From Nitrospira sp. (GTDB lineage Bacteria > Nitrospirota > Nitrospiria > Nitrospirales > Nitrospiraceae), in the NCBI GenBank assembly GCA_018242765.1, contig JAFEBH010000009.1:186001-250000 (forward strand): DNA of 64,000 nucleotides, given 5' to 3'. The first letter of the stretch is position 1. Each line of letters begins with the position of its first letter. Positions 16,557 to 26,008 of this stretch are shown piece after piece. The notes under the pieces are model-generated. The model had not been told where the DNA came from. It made no database searches and was given only the letters and a program-made list of their open reading frames with translations. A program made the translations under genes and the position numbers.

Positions 16557-19358
16557 TCATGTGTGAGGATGTTTTGGCGTGAGTACTTCTGACAGAAATC
16601 GACCGGTGTATGATCCCGCCACTTTGACGATCTGCTCGGGACGTCCTTCCGCGACGATCTGGCCTCCTGCAGCGCCGCCTTCGGGGCCGAGATCGATGAT
16701 CCAGTCGGCGGATTTGATGACATCGAGATTATGTTCAACGACAACCAATGTGTTCCCGGCGTTCACGAGTTTGTGGAGCACGGCGAGGAGCTTCTTGATG
16801 TCTTCAAAATGGAGCCCGGTGGTCGGCTCGTCCATGATGTAGAGCATATCCTTGGCAGAGGCATCTTTCAGTTCGGCGGCGATCTTCAATCGCTGGGCCT
16901 CACCACCTGATAATGTCGTCGCGGATTGGCCAAGGTGAAGATAGCCAAGTCCGATGGAGGAGAGCAGCTGGAGCTTGTCCTGTAGTTTCGACGTTCCATT
17001 GAAGAATGAAGCGGCTTCTTCCACGGTCATGTTGAGGACGTCGGCGACATTCTTGCCGCGATAGCGGATTTTCAAGACCTCTGCTTTGAAGCGCTTGCCT
17101 TCACAGGCCTCGCAGGGTGCATAGATATCCTCGAAAAAGTACATCTCCAGTTTTTCCACCCCACTGCCTTCACAGCGTTCGCAGCGGCCACCGGCGGCAT
17201 TGAAGGAAAAGTATCCTGGCGTGAGTCCTTGTTGTTGCGCCTCTCGTTCCGCGGCGAAGAGCTGACGGATCTCGTCGAAGGTCTTCAGATAGGTGATCGG
17301 ATTGGAGCGTGGCGTACGGCCAATCGGTTGTTGATCGATCAAGCGGATGCCTTTGAGGTGCTCGATGCCCTTAATGGCTTTGAATCGCCCCATGGGAAGA
17401 GACTCTACGCGAAAGGCACGAGCCACAGCTCGATAGAGCGTTTCTTCAACCAACGTGCTCTTGCCTGAACCAGACACCCCGGTGATGCAGATCAGCATGC
17501 CGAGGGGAATGCGGATGGAGAGGTCTTTCAGATTGTGCTCTGTCGCTCCGGCGAGCACCAGCATCTTCCCGTTTCCATTTCGACGCGAATGAGGTGATGG
17601 GATCTCCTCTTCACCGCGCAAGTATCGGGCTGTGATGGCTCGACGGTCCTGAAGGAATTCTTTCGTTGAGGCTGCACAGACGATCTCACCACCTTTTTCA
17701 CCGGAATGAGGGCCCAACTCGACAAGGAAATCGGCTGACTCAATCATGCGACGGTCATGCTCAACGACCACGACAGTATTGCCGGTTGCTGCGAGATCAC
17801 GGAGGATTCCGGCCAATAGGTCTGTATCTCTTGCATGGAGACCAATGGTCGGTTCGTCGAGCACGTAGAGTGTCCCGACCAGTCGAGAACCAAGTTGATT
17901 CGCCAGCGCCACCCGCTGGGCTTCGCCGCCGGAGAGGGTTTTCGTTTGTCGATTGAGCGTCAGGTACCCAAGGCCGACGCGTTGGAGGAAGCCTAGCTTG
18001 GCCTTGAGCTGCCGAAGGATATCTGAGGCGATCTCCTGTTCGGATTGGCGTAAGGGGAGGGAATCCACCCACCCTGCCAGACTTTCCACTGTTCGTTCCG
18101 TCGTCTCGTGAATATCGTTGCCGGCGAGCTTGACGAAGAGGGCTTCCGATTTCAGGCGGCTGCCATGGCAGCCAGGGCAATCGAAGGGAGTGCGGTAGCG
18201 GCTGAGAAAGACGCGCACGTGCAGCTTGTACCGCTTGCCTTCGAGGTACTCAAAAAAGTCGTTGATGCCGTCGAAGGATTTGGCGCCTTCCCAGAGCAAC
18301 TGTTGCTGGTCCACCGGCAGTGCCTTGAAAGGAATCTCGACATCGACGCCATGTTTTCTCATCGCAGTCAACATCTGTTTCTGCCACCAGGCTGAGCTGG
18401 GTTTACTCCAGGGTTCGATTGCTCCTTGGGCGAGAGATTTCGTCTGGTCGGGGATGACCAGCTCCGGATCATATCGCAGCACATTGCCGAACCCTTTGCA
18501 TTCGGGACAGGCGCCGAGGGGATGGTTGAATGAAAAGAGAATCGGCCGCAGAGGCTCAAAGGTCCGCCCGCAACTCTGGCAGAGAAACTTAGTGCTGTAG
18601 GATTGCCGCCCGTGGTCGATGATATCGACGGAACAGCGACCTTCTCCCTCACGAAAGGCCGTTTCAACCGCCTCGACAAGCCGAGAGCGGTTGTCCTCTC
18701 TGATCACGAGCCGATCCAAAACGATATGGAGCGATTGAGACTTGTGGAGCTTCACCTGTCCTGAGTCATGCAGGTCGATCACATCATCCTGTGTTTTGAG
18801 CCTGGTGAATCCACGCGTCAGGAGCGATTGAATGAACGCAGCTTCCTCTTTGCGCGAGGGAGTCGTAACGGGGAACAACACCATGGCTCTAGTATCGGGC
18901 CACCGCGTGAGCAGATCGTCCGTGACAGAGTCGGGTTGAAATGCCCGGCCTTCCTGCTTGCAGTCAGGGCAAGTGGGTTTACCGATCTTGGCAAAGAGTA
19001 GACGCAGCAGATCGGCGATCTCCGTCGTCGTGCCGACCGTCGAGCGGGAGGTACGCACCTGATTTTTCTGCTCGATGGCAATCGCCGGCCGCACATTGAT
19101 TAGCCGATCCACATCCGGGCGAGCCACTTTGTCGAGAAACATGCGGGCATAGGTCGAGAGGGATTCGACGTAGCGCCATTGGCCTTCGGCAAAGATTGTG
19201 TCGAAGGCAAGCGAAGATTTCCCGGATCCTGACACACCGGTAATCGCCGTGACCTGATTGTGGGGAATCTGCAGCGAGACGTTCTTGAGGTTGTTCTGCC
19301 GAGCCCCCTCGATGATGAGGTGATTGGTTGAGGGATTGGGGTTCAGAGGGGTCGGCAT
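16557..19358 (-). CDS. uvrA: Excinuclease ABC subunit A
   Basis: 933 residues from the ATG at 19358; the frame extends to 19445 without looking like UvrA. Two ABC ATPase modules: Walker A GVSGSGKSSLAFDTIF at about 40 and GVSGSGKSTLVEETLY at about 630; signatures TLSGGEAQRVALA and TLSGGEAQRLKIA; zinc-finger cysteines in CQSCGRTF/CPECKGFG and CERCEGSG/CEACEGKRF. UvrA dimers scan DNA for bulky damage and load UvrB in nucleotide excision repair. The motif EGQWRYVESLSTYARMFLD differs slightly from the commonest form (EGQRRYVES...), as in a subgroup seen in delta-proteobacteria and Nitrospira; a second paralogue elsewhere is possible. The stop abuts a hairpin. Confidence 0.96.
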   Translation of the reverse strand: MPTPLNPNPSTNHLIIEGARQNNLKNVSLQIPHNQVTAITGVSGSGKSSLAFDTIFAEGQWRYVESLSTYARMFLDKVARPDVDRLINVRPAIAIEQKNQVRTSRSTVGTTTEIADLLRLLFAKIGKPTCPDCKQEGRAFQPDSVTDDLLTRWPDTRAMVLFPVTTPSRKEEAAFIQSLLTRGFTRLKTQDDVIDLHDSGQVKLHKSQSLHIVLDRLVIREDNRSRLVEAVETAFREGEGRCSVDIIDHGRQSYSTKFLCQSCGRTFEPLRPILFSFNHPLGACPECKGFGNVLRYDPELVIPDQTKSLAQGAIEPWSKPSSAWWQKQMLTAMRKHGVDVEIPFKALPVDQQQLLWEGAKSFDGINDFFEYLEGKRYKLHVRVFLSRYRTPFDCPGCHGSRLKSEALFVKLAGNDIHETTERTVESLAGWVDSLPLRQSEQEIASDILRQLKAKLGFLQRVGLGYLTLNRQTKTLSGGEAQRVALANQLGSRLVGTLYVLDEPTIGLHARDTDLLAGILRDLAATGNTVVVVEHDRRMIESADFLVELGPHSGEKGGEIVCAASTKEFLQDRRAITARYLRGEEEIPSPHSRRNGNGKMLVLAGATEHNLKDLSIRIPLGMLICITGVSGSGKSTLVEETLYRAVARAFRVESLPMGRFKAIKGIEHLKGIRLIDQQPIGRTPRSNPITYLKTFDEIRQLFAAEREAQQQGLTPGYFSFNAAGGRCERCEGSGVEKLEMYFFEDIYAPCEACEGKRFKAEVLKIRYRGKNVADVLNMTVEEAASFFNGTSKLQDKLQLLSSIGLGYLHLGQSATTLSGGEAQRLKIAAELKDASAKDMLYIMDEPTTGLHFEDIKKLLAVLHKLVNAGNTLVVVEHNLDVIKSADWIIDLGPEGGAAGGQIVAEGRPEQIVKVAGSYTGRFLSEVLTPKHPHT

Positions 19359-19458
19359 GGCAATTGTTTCAGAGAGGGAACGACCGGCCATCGTAGCAAT
19401 ACCTGACGATCTGTTCAACGAGGGGGATGCCGAAAATCGGGTCATGCCATTCGAAGGG

Positions 19459-19492
19459 CCTGCCCTGAGCTCTTCGACAAGCTCAGAGCAGG
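19459..19492. repeat. Hairpin repeat of the CTTCGACAAGCTCAG type
   Basis: Arms CCTGCCCTGAGCT and AGCTCAGAGCAGG (one mismatch) around CTTCGACA, with an outer CGAAGG/CCGAAGG. This short palindrome type occurs scattered between genes in many bacteria. It lies between divergent uvrA and the broken DUF4062 gene. Confidence 0.7.
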
Positions 19493-19572
19493 CTCGCCGA
19501 AGGGTTGCCTTTGTCTGGTGGAGGCGTAGAATGCGCCCCGTACGTAGCCTCCTCGGTTAGCCTGAAATTGTT

Positions 19573-20618
19573 ATGGCCACCATCTACCTCTCATCAACCT
19601 ACGAAGATCTCAAGGATTTCCGATCCGCGGTGATGCGTGCGCTTTGCCAAAGCGAGTATCATGTGATCAATATGCTGAACCATGAGAGTCTTATCTCCGT
19701 CGCTCACGAACGGCGCTTCGTGGGCTGGCCGAGGCTGGCCCTGTGGATTAAGGCCAACCAAGAGAGTTTATTTGTCCTGCGTCAGGCGAAGATCGAAGCC
19801 AATGAATGGAAAGACCACAGTTATGATCTTAACTATTTGTGGCCTGACGAGCGCCTCAAGGTTAATCAGTATCTCGCAGCATTTGGTGATGCACGGCCTG
19901 GGGTTGAGCTCGCAAAGGACGGCTTGCCGGATATCGTGTGGATTGAAATCCCCAGAGAACAGGTCAGATTGCGGGATATTGGCCACCTGTTTACAGTCAC
20001 ACCATTCCGTATTGCCAAATATCCAGTGACCAACGAACAGTTCGAGGCGTTTCTTAAGTCAGAGGACGGCTTTGGAAACAAGGTGTGGTGGAAGAATCTC
20101 GAACAGAGCCCTAAAGATGATAGGCTGGCATGGAGTGAGGCGAATGCGCCACTGGAGACGGTGTCGGGGTACGAAGCCGTCCCTTTTTGCCGATGGCCGA
20201 GTGCCAAGGCCAGAACCAGCATTCGTCTGTCCACTGAGTGGGAGTGGCAGCAAGCAGCGACGGGTGGAGATCTGCAGCGCGACTTTCCGTGGCCTGGAGG
20301 CTGGGATTCAGGCCGATGTAACAGCGAGGAGAGTCGCCTGAGCCACACGACCGCTGTCGGGATGTATCCACGGGGGCCACGCTTCAGGGTGTACTGGATA
20401 TGGCAGGCAATGTGTGGGAGTGATGCTTAAATACGTACGACAAGCCTGAACACGAGAAGGTGTTACAGACCGACAAAGGAGGTGGCGAGCACGTGATCCG
20501 GGGCGGTCCCTGGAGCAGCAGATCGGTGCTCCTGCATGCATGGTATCGGTTCAGGAACTTCGCCGTCGACCGGAGCCTCAATATCGGCTTCCGTCTTGCC
20601 CCGGATATTGAGAAATAA
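19573..20618 (+). pseudogene. Broken DUF4062-SUMF1 (formylglycine-generating-like) gene
   Basis: The first 50 residues (MATIYLSSTYEDLKDFRSAV) are a truncated DUF4062 domain, a TIR-like module found in signalling and conflict proteins. From residue 110 a SUMF1/FGE-type domain follows (PFRIAKYPVTNEQFEAFL, STEWEWQQAATGG). At 20372-20376 a run of five G is one short of what the protein needs; after restoring it the frame reads LQGVLDMAGNVWE, then a TGA where family members have Trp, then DKPEHEKV, VIRGGPWSS and NIGFRLAPDIEK to 20618. So there is one frameshift and one nonsense codon. Sequencing error could explain the G-run but not both. Probably inactive. Confidence 0.8.
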
Positions 20619-20651
20619 GACCGTTCAAGCTTAAGCAAGGAGGGACTCACC

Positions 20652-21491
20652 ATGGCACTGTACGCGTTTGATGGTACATGGAACGAAGATGAAGCCGATG
20701 AAGCCAAGGAAACGAATGTTCTGGCCTTCTACAAATGCCTCTCCCCTAATACGAAAGAGTTCTACTTAAAAGGTGTGGGGACGCGGCTTGGTTTTGTCGG
20801 TAAACTGCTCGGTGGTCTCACCGGGGCGGGAGGGCATTTTCGGATTCACGAAGCGATGGAGAAGCTGCGACAGTATTTTGCGGAAGGGGATCGGATGGTC
20901 GACATTATCGGGTTCAGTCGAGGAGCGGCGCTGGCGTTGCATTTTGCGAATCAAGTGCAGGAGGAGCAGCCTGGGGCCGTGGTGCGTTTTCTCGGGCTGT
21001 GGGATGTGGTCGCTTCGTTCGGCATTCCAGGGAACGATCTGAATATCGGTTGGCACTTGACGCTGCCCGACAATGTTCAACACTGTTACCACGCGATGGC
21101 GCTGGATGAACGCCGCCGGAACTTCACTCCCACTCGGGTTGTGCTAAGAAAGGGTGGTGTCATCGGTGATCGGCTTCAAGAAGTATGGTTCCGTGGGGTT
21201 CATTCCGATGTCGGGGGTGGACAATGTGCCGGGCTGGCAAACATTGCTCTCTGTTGGATGCTCCGGCGTGCCAAGGAAGCGGGCCTTCCGCTGGTTGAGG
21301 AAAAGTTGCGGGAACATGAGGCTCTGTGTAATGCGGATGCTGCCGTGTCCAAGAACTTTGATCCCAAAAAAGACCCTCAGCGCACGATCAATTCCGGAGA
21401 CTTTGTGCATGAGTCGGTGAAAGTCCGTGGACAGTTGGGGGGGAGAATCCATAATGATCCACCCGCGAGTTGCGTGATTGTCCATGGGTAG
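20652..21491 (+). CDS. DUF2235 alpha/beta hydrolase (Tle1-like phospholipase family)
   Basis: 279 residues with a good AAGGAGG. The DUF2235 pattern is present: YAFDGTWNEDEADEAK at the start, the nucleophile elbow GFSRGAALALHFANQV near residue 95 (GxSxG with Ser nucleophile) and WFRGVHSDVGGGQ near 180. Members include type VI secretion phospholipase effectors (Tle1) and other lipases. No signal peptide and no secretion genes or immunity gene are seen here, so an effector role is unproven. It follows the broken DUF4062-SUMF1 gene by 33 bases. Confidence 0.85.
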   Translation: MALYAFDGTWNEDEADEAKETNVLAFYKCLSPNTKEFYLKGVGTRLGFVGKLLGGLTGAGGHFRIHEAMEKLRQYFAEGDRMVDIIGFSRGAALALHFANQVQEEQPGAVVRFLGLWDVVASFGIPGNDLNIGWHLTLPDNVQHCYHAMALDERRRNFTPTRVVLRKGGVIGDRLQEVWFRGVHSDVGGGQCAGLANIALCWMLRRAKEAGLPLVEEKLREHEALCNADAAVSKNFDPKKDPQRTINSGDFVHESVKVRGQLGGRIHNDPPASCVIVHG

Positions 21492-21612
21492 TGTGTCCAT
21501 CAAAATGCCGTTGGGCTTGTGCACGAGGCCGTTTGCTGCTGTGGAAACGGGAAAGGGTTTGGCAATTCTTCAAGATGAATGATCGGATAAGGGTACTGAA
21601 CCAGGAGGGCAC

Positions 21613-21933
21613 ATGATTCTATCGACGACCAACAATATCGAGGGCAAGAGGGCAGTAAAATATCTAGGCTTGGTGTCCGGGGATGCGATTCTCGGCGCGA
21701 ATATTTTTCGAGATTTTTTCGCGTCGATCCGAGATATCGTCGGTGGGCGTTCGGCTAGTTATGAGAAAGAACTGCGGAAGGCCAAGAACATTGCGCTGGA
21801 AGAAATGGAGGAACAAGCCAAGAACTTGGGGGCCAATGCGATCGTCGGGATTGATATCGATTATGAAACTATCGGCACAAACAGCAGCATGTTGATGGTC
21901 AGTGCGAACGGGACGGCGGTGGTCGTGGAGTAG
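21613..21933 (+). CDS. YbjQ/UPF0145 family protein
   Basis: 106 residues with a GGAGG before the ATG. Typical opening [25 protein letters not shown] (split: [20 protein letters not shown]), then [21 protein letters not shown] and [19 protein letters not shown]. This is the YbjQ (heavy-metal-binding-like) family, pentameric beta-alpha proteins of unknown role. The stop overlaps the left end of a dispersed palindrome. Confidence 0.9.
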   Translation: MILSTTNNIEGKRAVKYLGLVSGDAILGANIFRDFFASIRDIVGGRSASYEKELRKAKNIALEEMEEQAKNLGANAIVGIDIDYETIGTNSSMLMVSANGTAVVVE

Positions 21934-22060
21934 CAGGAGACTGAAAGTGCCCGCCAGCTTCGTTCTCGCATTGTTCAGACCCTCAACATACCCCAGAGGG
22001 TATGCCTCGGCCCTTCACTTGCTGCGGCCTCGCTGACGGTCATTTTGAGCCTCCTGCAGG
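21932..22060. repeat. Dispersed palindrome, copy R1
   Basis: Imperfect palindrome starting at the stop of the YbjQ gene: outer arms AGCAGGAG.CTGAAA and TTTTGAG.CCTCCTGC, inner blocks CCGCCAGCTTCGTTCTCGCA and TTGCTGCGGCCTCGCTGACGG, and a centre TACCCCAGAGGGTA. It is the most diverged of the intact copies. Confidence 0.75.
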
Positions 22061-22264
22061 AGAAGGGGCCTTCAGCGCGCAGCAAACGCCGGCTCCAGAT
22101 GCTTCTCAAGTATGACTTTCCAGCTCTGCATTGGATACTGTGGTGTGGGCTTGTTCAAGTTGGTCTTGGCGCAAAGTTAGTCAATGCGGCAAGGCTTCTC
22201 AGCGGTATATGCAACCACGTAACTCTTGGAAAGTCGGAGTTCTGGTAAACCTGAGCTCGTGCGG
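22061..22264. other. Spacer with no gene seen
   Basis: Together with R1 this makes a 331-base gap between convergent genes. No credible gene or terminator was found in this part. Confidence 0.5.
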
Positions 22265-22603
22265 CTAACGCAGCATCACCTTCACCAGCCCCACGCATCC
22301 CAGATAGAGGACGAGCGCCCCGGCCATTGCGGGCCAGAAACCAAGGCGTGGGATGCCGATGATCATGGCAACCACATAAACCGTCCACGGTGGGACAAAC
22401 CAGAGGAGGCTCTTGGCATAGTCGACCGTCGTTGTACCGCCTCCGCTTGCATACAGCAGGATGAATGTCACGCCGGTGATGGCGGGAAAGGTGCTCGCCA
22501 TGGCTGCCAGGAAGGATTTACCCTGCGAGCCAAGATACGTGGAGAAGCTGACAATCGAGCCGCCCAACAGAAAATAGAGCAGATACTTGCCGAGATCATT
22601 CAC
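22265..22603 (-). CDS. Small membrane protein, GlpM/DUF3147-like
   Basis: 112 residues with four hydrophobic segments (about 5-22, 32-50, 62-82, 88-108). The order of small and aromatic residues, with FPAITGVTF after the second helix and WFVPPWTVYVVAMI in the third and fourth, resembles the GlpM/DUF3147 family of inner-membrane proteins with no defined function. Its start lies three bases after the stop of the RNase Z-like gene, so the two are co-transcribed. Confidence 0.6.
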   Translation of the reverse strand: MNDLGKYLLYFLLGGSIVSFSTYLGSQGKSFLAAMASTFPAITGVTFILLYASGGGTTTVDYAKSLLWFVPPWTVYVVAMIIGIPRLGFWPAMAGALVLYLGCVGLVKVMLR

Positions 22604-22606
22604 CGA

Positions 22607-23632
22607 CTATCCTCCTTCGTTCCCGTGAAACGCCTCCATGGCTTCTCGCTTCACCGCCTCCCCTTGGCCGGTATAGCGAGGTGAAAAGTGAAACACGACG
22701 AGGTCTCGAACCTGAGCCTTGCGGGCCATGGAGCCGGCTTGTCTGGCCGTCAAATGATACCGGTCACGAGCCTTTTCTGCATTGCAATCCAAATATGGTG
22801 ATTCGCAATAGAAGACATCGGCGCCGCGGGCCAATGCGACGATTTTGGCTTCGTTCTCCTCGTCATGTCGCGCATCGACGACGTACGTAAGTTTCTGCCC
22901 TCGTGAGATCGCCAAGAATCGCTCCTTGACCTCACCCAGCACAAACTCTCGGTCTTCTCGTCGATGCTCGTCGTAGAGCGCCACGGTGAATCGGAAATCG
23001 TCCGGTTTGCCCTCCCAGATATACCGCTTGACCTCTTTGAGCCACGCGCCGACTCTCAGCCCCGCCTCATGCAGTTTCTGCTTGTTGACGTTGATATGGA
23101 ACTGTTCCTCCAGCGAATATGCGAACGAGGGGATGCGATGATTTAGAGCGACCGCCTTGACGGTGAACATCGGATCGTCCAGCACGATAAAAGGTGGATC
23201 ATCGTGGCGTGGTGCCGGAATCGTTACTTGTTCAGGCGACTGGAATCCGTTACTGGCGAGAAACACTGCCTGGCGAATTTCATCTTTGTGGAACTCGCGG
23301 ACTTTGATTGTGAGGGGGTAGCCATCCACTAAATTCCAGGTGTAGCCGCGCAGCTTGCCTTGCACGTTGTCGATTAAGCCCGGAGGGCCGAACAGTTTGA
23401 GCGTCTTCCCTCGTCCTAATGCCACACGAAGAATCGTGTCGAATCCGATGAAGTGGTCCATGTGTGTATGGGAGATGAAGATCTCTTCAGCTCGCAGCAG
23501 CCTCGTGGGCCCAAGGTTGTCGTTGTGTCCGAGATCGAACAGCAAGGCTCGTTTTGACCACCGAATGTTCACATACACACCAGGATCACCGAAGACATCG
23601 TTGACCAGGTAGCTGGAGAAGGAGGGATTCAT
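22607..23632 (-). CDS. RNase Z-like metallo-beta-lactamase-fold hydrolase
   Basis: 341 residues. The metal site SHTHMDHFIGFD (HxHxDH) is at about residue 53, with DARHDEENEAKIV around 254 and HFSPRYTG near 315 supplying further ligands typical of the RNase Z/ElaC branch. RNase Z matures tRNA 3' ends; the protein is longer than usual (about 310) and lacks a clear exosite arm, so a related hydrolase role is possible. Cytoplasmic. First gene of a two-gene unit with the small membrane protein; divergence from family average suggests caution about naming it rnz. Confidence 0.78.
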   Translation of the reverse strand: MNPSFSSYLVNDVFGDPGVYVNIRWSKRALLFDLGHNDNLGPTRLLRAEEIFISHTHMDHFIGFDTILRVALGRGKTLKLFGPPGLIDNVQGKLRGYTWNLVDGYPLTIKVREFHKDEIRQAVFLASNGFQSPEQVTIPAPRHDDPPFIVLDDPMFTVKAVALNHRIPSFAYSLEEQFHINVNKQKLHEAGLRVGAWLKEVKRYIWEGKPDDFRFTVALYDEHRREDREFVLGEVKERFLAISRGQKLTYVVDARHDEENEAKIVALARGADVFYCESPYLDCNAEKARDRYHLTARQAGSMARKAQVRDLVVFHFSPRYTGQGEAVKREAMEAFHGNEGG

Positions 23633-23676
23633 CAGATCATGTGGACGAGGCCATCATCGCGAAGGAACACTCCATT

Positions 23677-24384
23677 TTATCCGATCGCTGCCCTGACAGC
23701 ACTGTACATGATGATGACTTCGACGGCGTGGGCGATGATCGTGATCCAGAGGTTGCGCGTTCTGAGCCAGATTGTTCCCCAGACGAGTCCATCCCACAGC
23801 GCGATCCAATGGAGATAACGAAAGGTATTCACCATGAATGGGTCGAATGAAAACGTCAGTGTCGTCGCCAGCAACGCAAGGGGAGCAAGCTGTTGCCCGG
23901 AATGAGCCCCTCTCCATTGCCGTTCGTATTCGGCCAATCGACCTAAGACGAACCCGCGAAAGGTGATCTCCACGAAGAATGCGATGCCGCAGATGAACCA
24001 GGGCACCATCAGTAAGACCGGCAGACGACCGTGAGGGGTCTGTTGCAAAAAGGTGATATCGTAGCCGAGTGCTGGATAGATCGAGAGGATCACGAACGTA
24101 TTGAGGCAACCCAGGGTCAGCCCTATAAGCAACCCCCAGTTCAGCCCGGCGATAATCTTCGTTTGTTCCAATCCCAGGTCAGTCGAGAGATCAGCTGTGC
24201 GCGAAGCCCAGATGCCCATTGCCAGATAGGCCAGCAACTGCGGGGTGAATTGAAGCAGCAGGTGGTCTTGGAGGGAAGCGGGCAGGGCGTAATAGCCGAG
24301 TGTAGCTCCGATGGGGAGTAGCGTCAGTGCTGCTCCCGTCTGAACAACGTGACGGTGAACGAGCCGATGGGGCTCGGGCGTCAT
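23677..24384 (-). CDS. CPBP-family membrane protein with altered active site
   Basis: 235 residues from the ATG at 24384, eight bases after the tolC stop; an in-frame extension to 24480 overlaps tolC and is not needed. About seven hydrophobic segments. The segment FFVEITFRGFVLGRL is clearly the first CPBP (Rce1/ABI) motif, normally EExxxRG, but the first Glu is Val. The second motif (Fxx.H) appears as FSFDPFM, and the third (HxxxN/D) as HAVEV. So three catalytic positions deviate from the intramembrane protease consensus. It may be a non-proteolytic family member. Coupled to the TolC gene. Confidence 0.7.
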   Translation of the reverse strand: MTPEPHRLVHRHVVQTGAALTLLPIGATLGYYALPASLQDHLLLQFTPQLLAYLAMGIWASRTADLSTDLGLEQTKIIAGLNWGLLIGLTLGCLNTFVILSIYPALGYDITFLQQTPHGRLPVLLMVPWFICGIAFFVEITFRGFVLGRLAEYERQWRGAHSGQQLAPLALLATTLTFSFDPFMVNTFRYLHWIALWDGLVWGTIWLRTRNLWITIIAHAVEVIIMYSAVRAAIG

Positions 24385-24391
24385 GGATGGG

Positions 24392-25957
24392 CTACGACAG
24401 TTCGAGGTGATAGCGATCCAAGGTGGTTGCCTTGTGTCGAGACAAATTCGACAAAGACTTGTTGTAATCGACGATCGCACGCAACTCGTTCCCTTGCGCG
24501 GTTGCGAGGTCGCGCTGGAACTCGAGCACGAAGCGCGTCGTGCTGAGTCCCACTTTCAACCGTTCCTGCTCGGCCTGGAGTTGTTTCTCCGCCATGATGC
24601 GGGCGGAACGAGTGGTTTCGATCCGTTTGAAATCCGTCTGCACCCGGCGCACCGCTTCACGAACGCCGACGATGACTTGCTGCCGCACGTTCGCGAGAGC
24701 CACCTCAGCGTTTTGAGCCTCGAGCTTCCGTTTATTGTAGGTGCTGACGGCAGCTCGGTTTCCGAGGGGATAACTGAGCACCAATCCTGCGCCGTAGTTA
24801 TAAAAGTCTCCGCTGAAATTTCTAGTGAAAGATTCGCTATAGTCTCCGCCCAGGCCGGCTAGTCCGACCGTGCCTTGAAGGGAGAGCGTCGGAAGCAGCT
24901 GGTTACGCGCAAACTGCTTATTGAGCTCACCGGTTTCGATGTTTTTCTTGGCCTGTGTAATTTCAGGCCGTTGTTCGATCGCGGTATCGATGGCCTCCTG
25001 GAGGCTCAGGGGTTCAAGCACGGTGACGGGAGGATCGACGGGAGTGAGGCGGACGTCTTGCCGCAGATCCTCCTCACCAGGATTCAAGAGTCGCCGGAGT
25101 TGATCTTCTTGATCGCGAATGGCTTTCTCAGCCACGAGGACTTGCTCCACCCGCGAGGCCACCGCAGCTTCGGCTTGGAGGACATCGACGATCGACATGA
25201 CACCCGCCTTGGTCTTCGCCCGGTTGGCGGCCAAGAGTTCTTCGGCGGCCTTCAAAGCTGCTTGAGCGACCTTCAGGTTTTCATTGGCAAATACCACTTC
25301 CCAATAGGTTTGTTCCACCGAGGTGATGACGGTCATGACTCGATCTCGAAAGACGTGTTGCTCGACAATCGCGTTGTTTTGCGCGACCGTGATGAAGGTC
25401 TTGTTGATGGCGATCCCCGCGTTTCTGAGCAACGGTTGGGTGAAGGTGAATGCCAGCCCTCCCGTCCAGGACGGGTTGAACAGAAATCCACGCGCGACGT
25501 TTTGGTTCACACTGTTTCGGGCCGGGCTATAGTTGATGTCGAAATTGCCGCCGGTGATCAGGTTGGTTTGTGCATCCACCGTCAACGAATGGTTCCGTTG
25601 ATCGAAGGTGGTGATCTGGTCAAGGACCCCAATAGTTCCTCCGAAGACGGGGCGATTGAGCGGATTCACGGTTCGGTTATATTGGCCGTTGATACTCAGG
25701 TTTGGGTCGAACTTCGATTGTTCGATGATGATATCGGCCAGTCGACTTTCGCGATTCTGCCGGCTGATGCTGATATCGAGATTGCTTTGCAACGCCCGCA
25801 CTGCAGCGTCAGCCAGGGACACGGTTTCGCGCCGTTCCGTCGTGATCGGCTGGGTCACGTCCAGACTCCAACTCATGTGAGGCCAGACAATGCATGCCCA
25901 TCCTACGATCGCAATGATCGCCAGACGATAGTGATGCGCCGAGGATGTGCTATGCAT
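24392..25957 (-). CDS. TolC-type outer membrane efflux protein
   Basis: 521 residues from the ATG at 25957, which follows AAGGAGG; a longer frame to 26050 lacks this. A signal peptide (LAIIAIVGWACIVW, cleavage near SWS) is followed by two TolC repeats with long helices: SLADAAVRALQSNLDIS, EQTYWEVVFANENLKVAQAALKAAEELL, then SLQEAIDTAIEQRPEI and NARRQVIVGVREAVRRVQTDF-like heptads. It forms a trimeric channel across outer membrane and periplasm for efflux or type I secretion. No inner-membrane pump or adaptor gene is adjacent, so the substrate is unknown. A large plus-strand frame within it is a shadow. Confidence 0.9.
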   Translation of the reverse strand: MHSTSSAHHYRLAIIAIVGWACIVWPHMSWSLDVTQPITTERRETVSLADAAVRALQSNLDISISRQNRESRLADIIIEQSKFDPNLSINGQYNRTVNPLNRPVFGGTIGVLDQITTFDQRNHSLTVDAQTNLITGGNFDINYSPARNSVNQNVARGFLFNPSWTGGLAFTFTQPLLRNAGIAINKTFITVAQNNAIVEQHVFRDRVMTVITSVEQTYWEVVFANENLKVAQAALKAAEELLAANRAKTKAGVMSIVDVLQAEAAVASRVEQVLVAEKAIRDQEDQLRRLLNPGEEDLRQDVRLTPVDPPVTVLEPLSLQEAIDTAIEQRPEITQAKKNIETGELNKQFARNQLLPTLSLQGTVGLAGLGGDYSESFTRNFSGDFYNYGAGLVLSYPLGNRAAVSTYNKRKLEAQNAEVALANVRQQVIVGVREAVRRVQTDFKRIETTRSARIMAEKQLQAEQERLKVGLSTTRFVLEFQRDLATAQGNELRAIVDYNKSLSNLSRHKATTLDRYHLELS

Positions 25958-26008
25958 AGATGCCTCCTTGATCAATGATCGATACAAGAGCATACTATAA
26001 AGCGTTGT

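Noticed and set aside
24875..25978. Plus-strand frame of 367 codons
   Set aside because: Shadow of the TolC gene; the minus strand has signal peptide, repeats and ribosome binding site.
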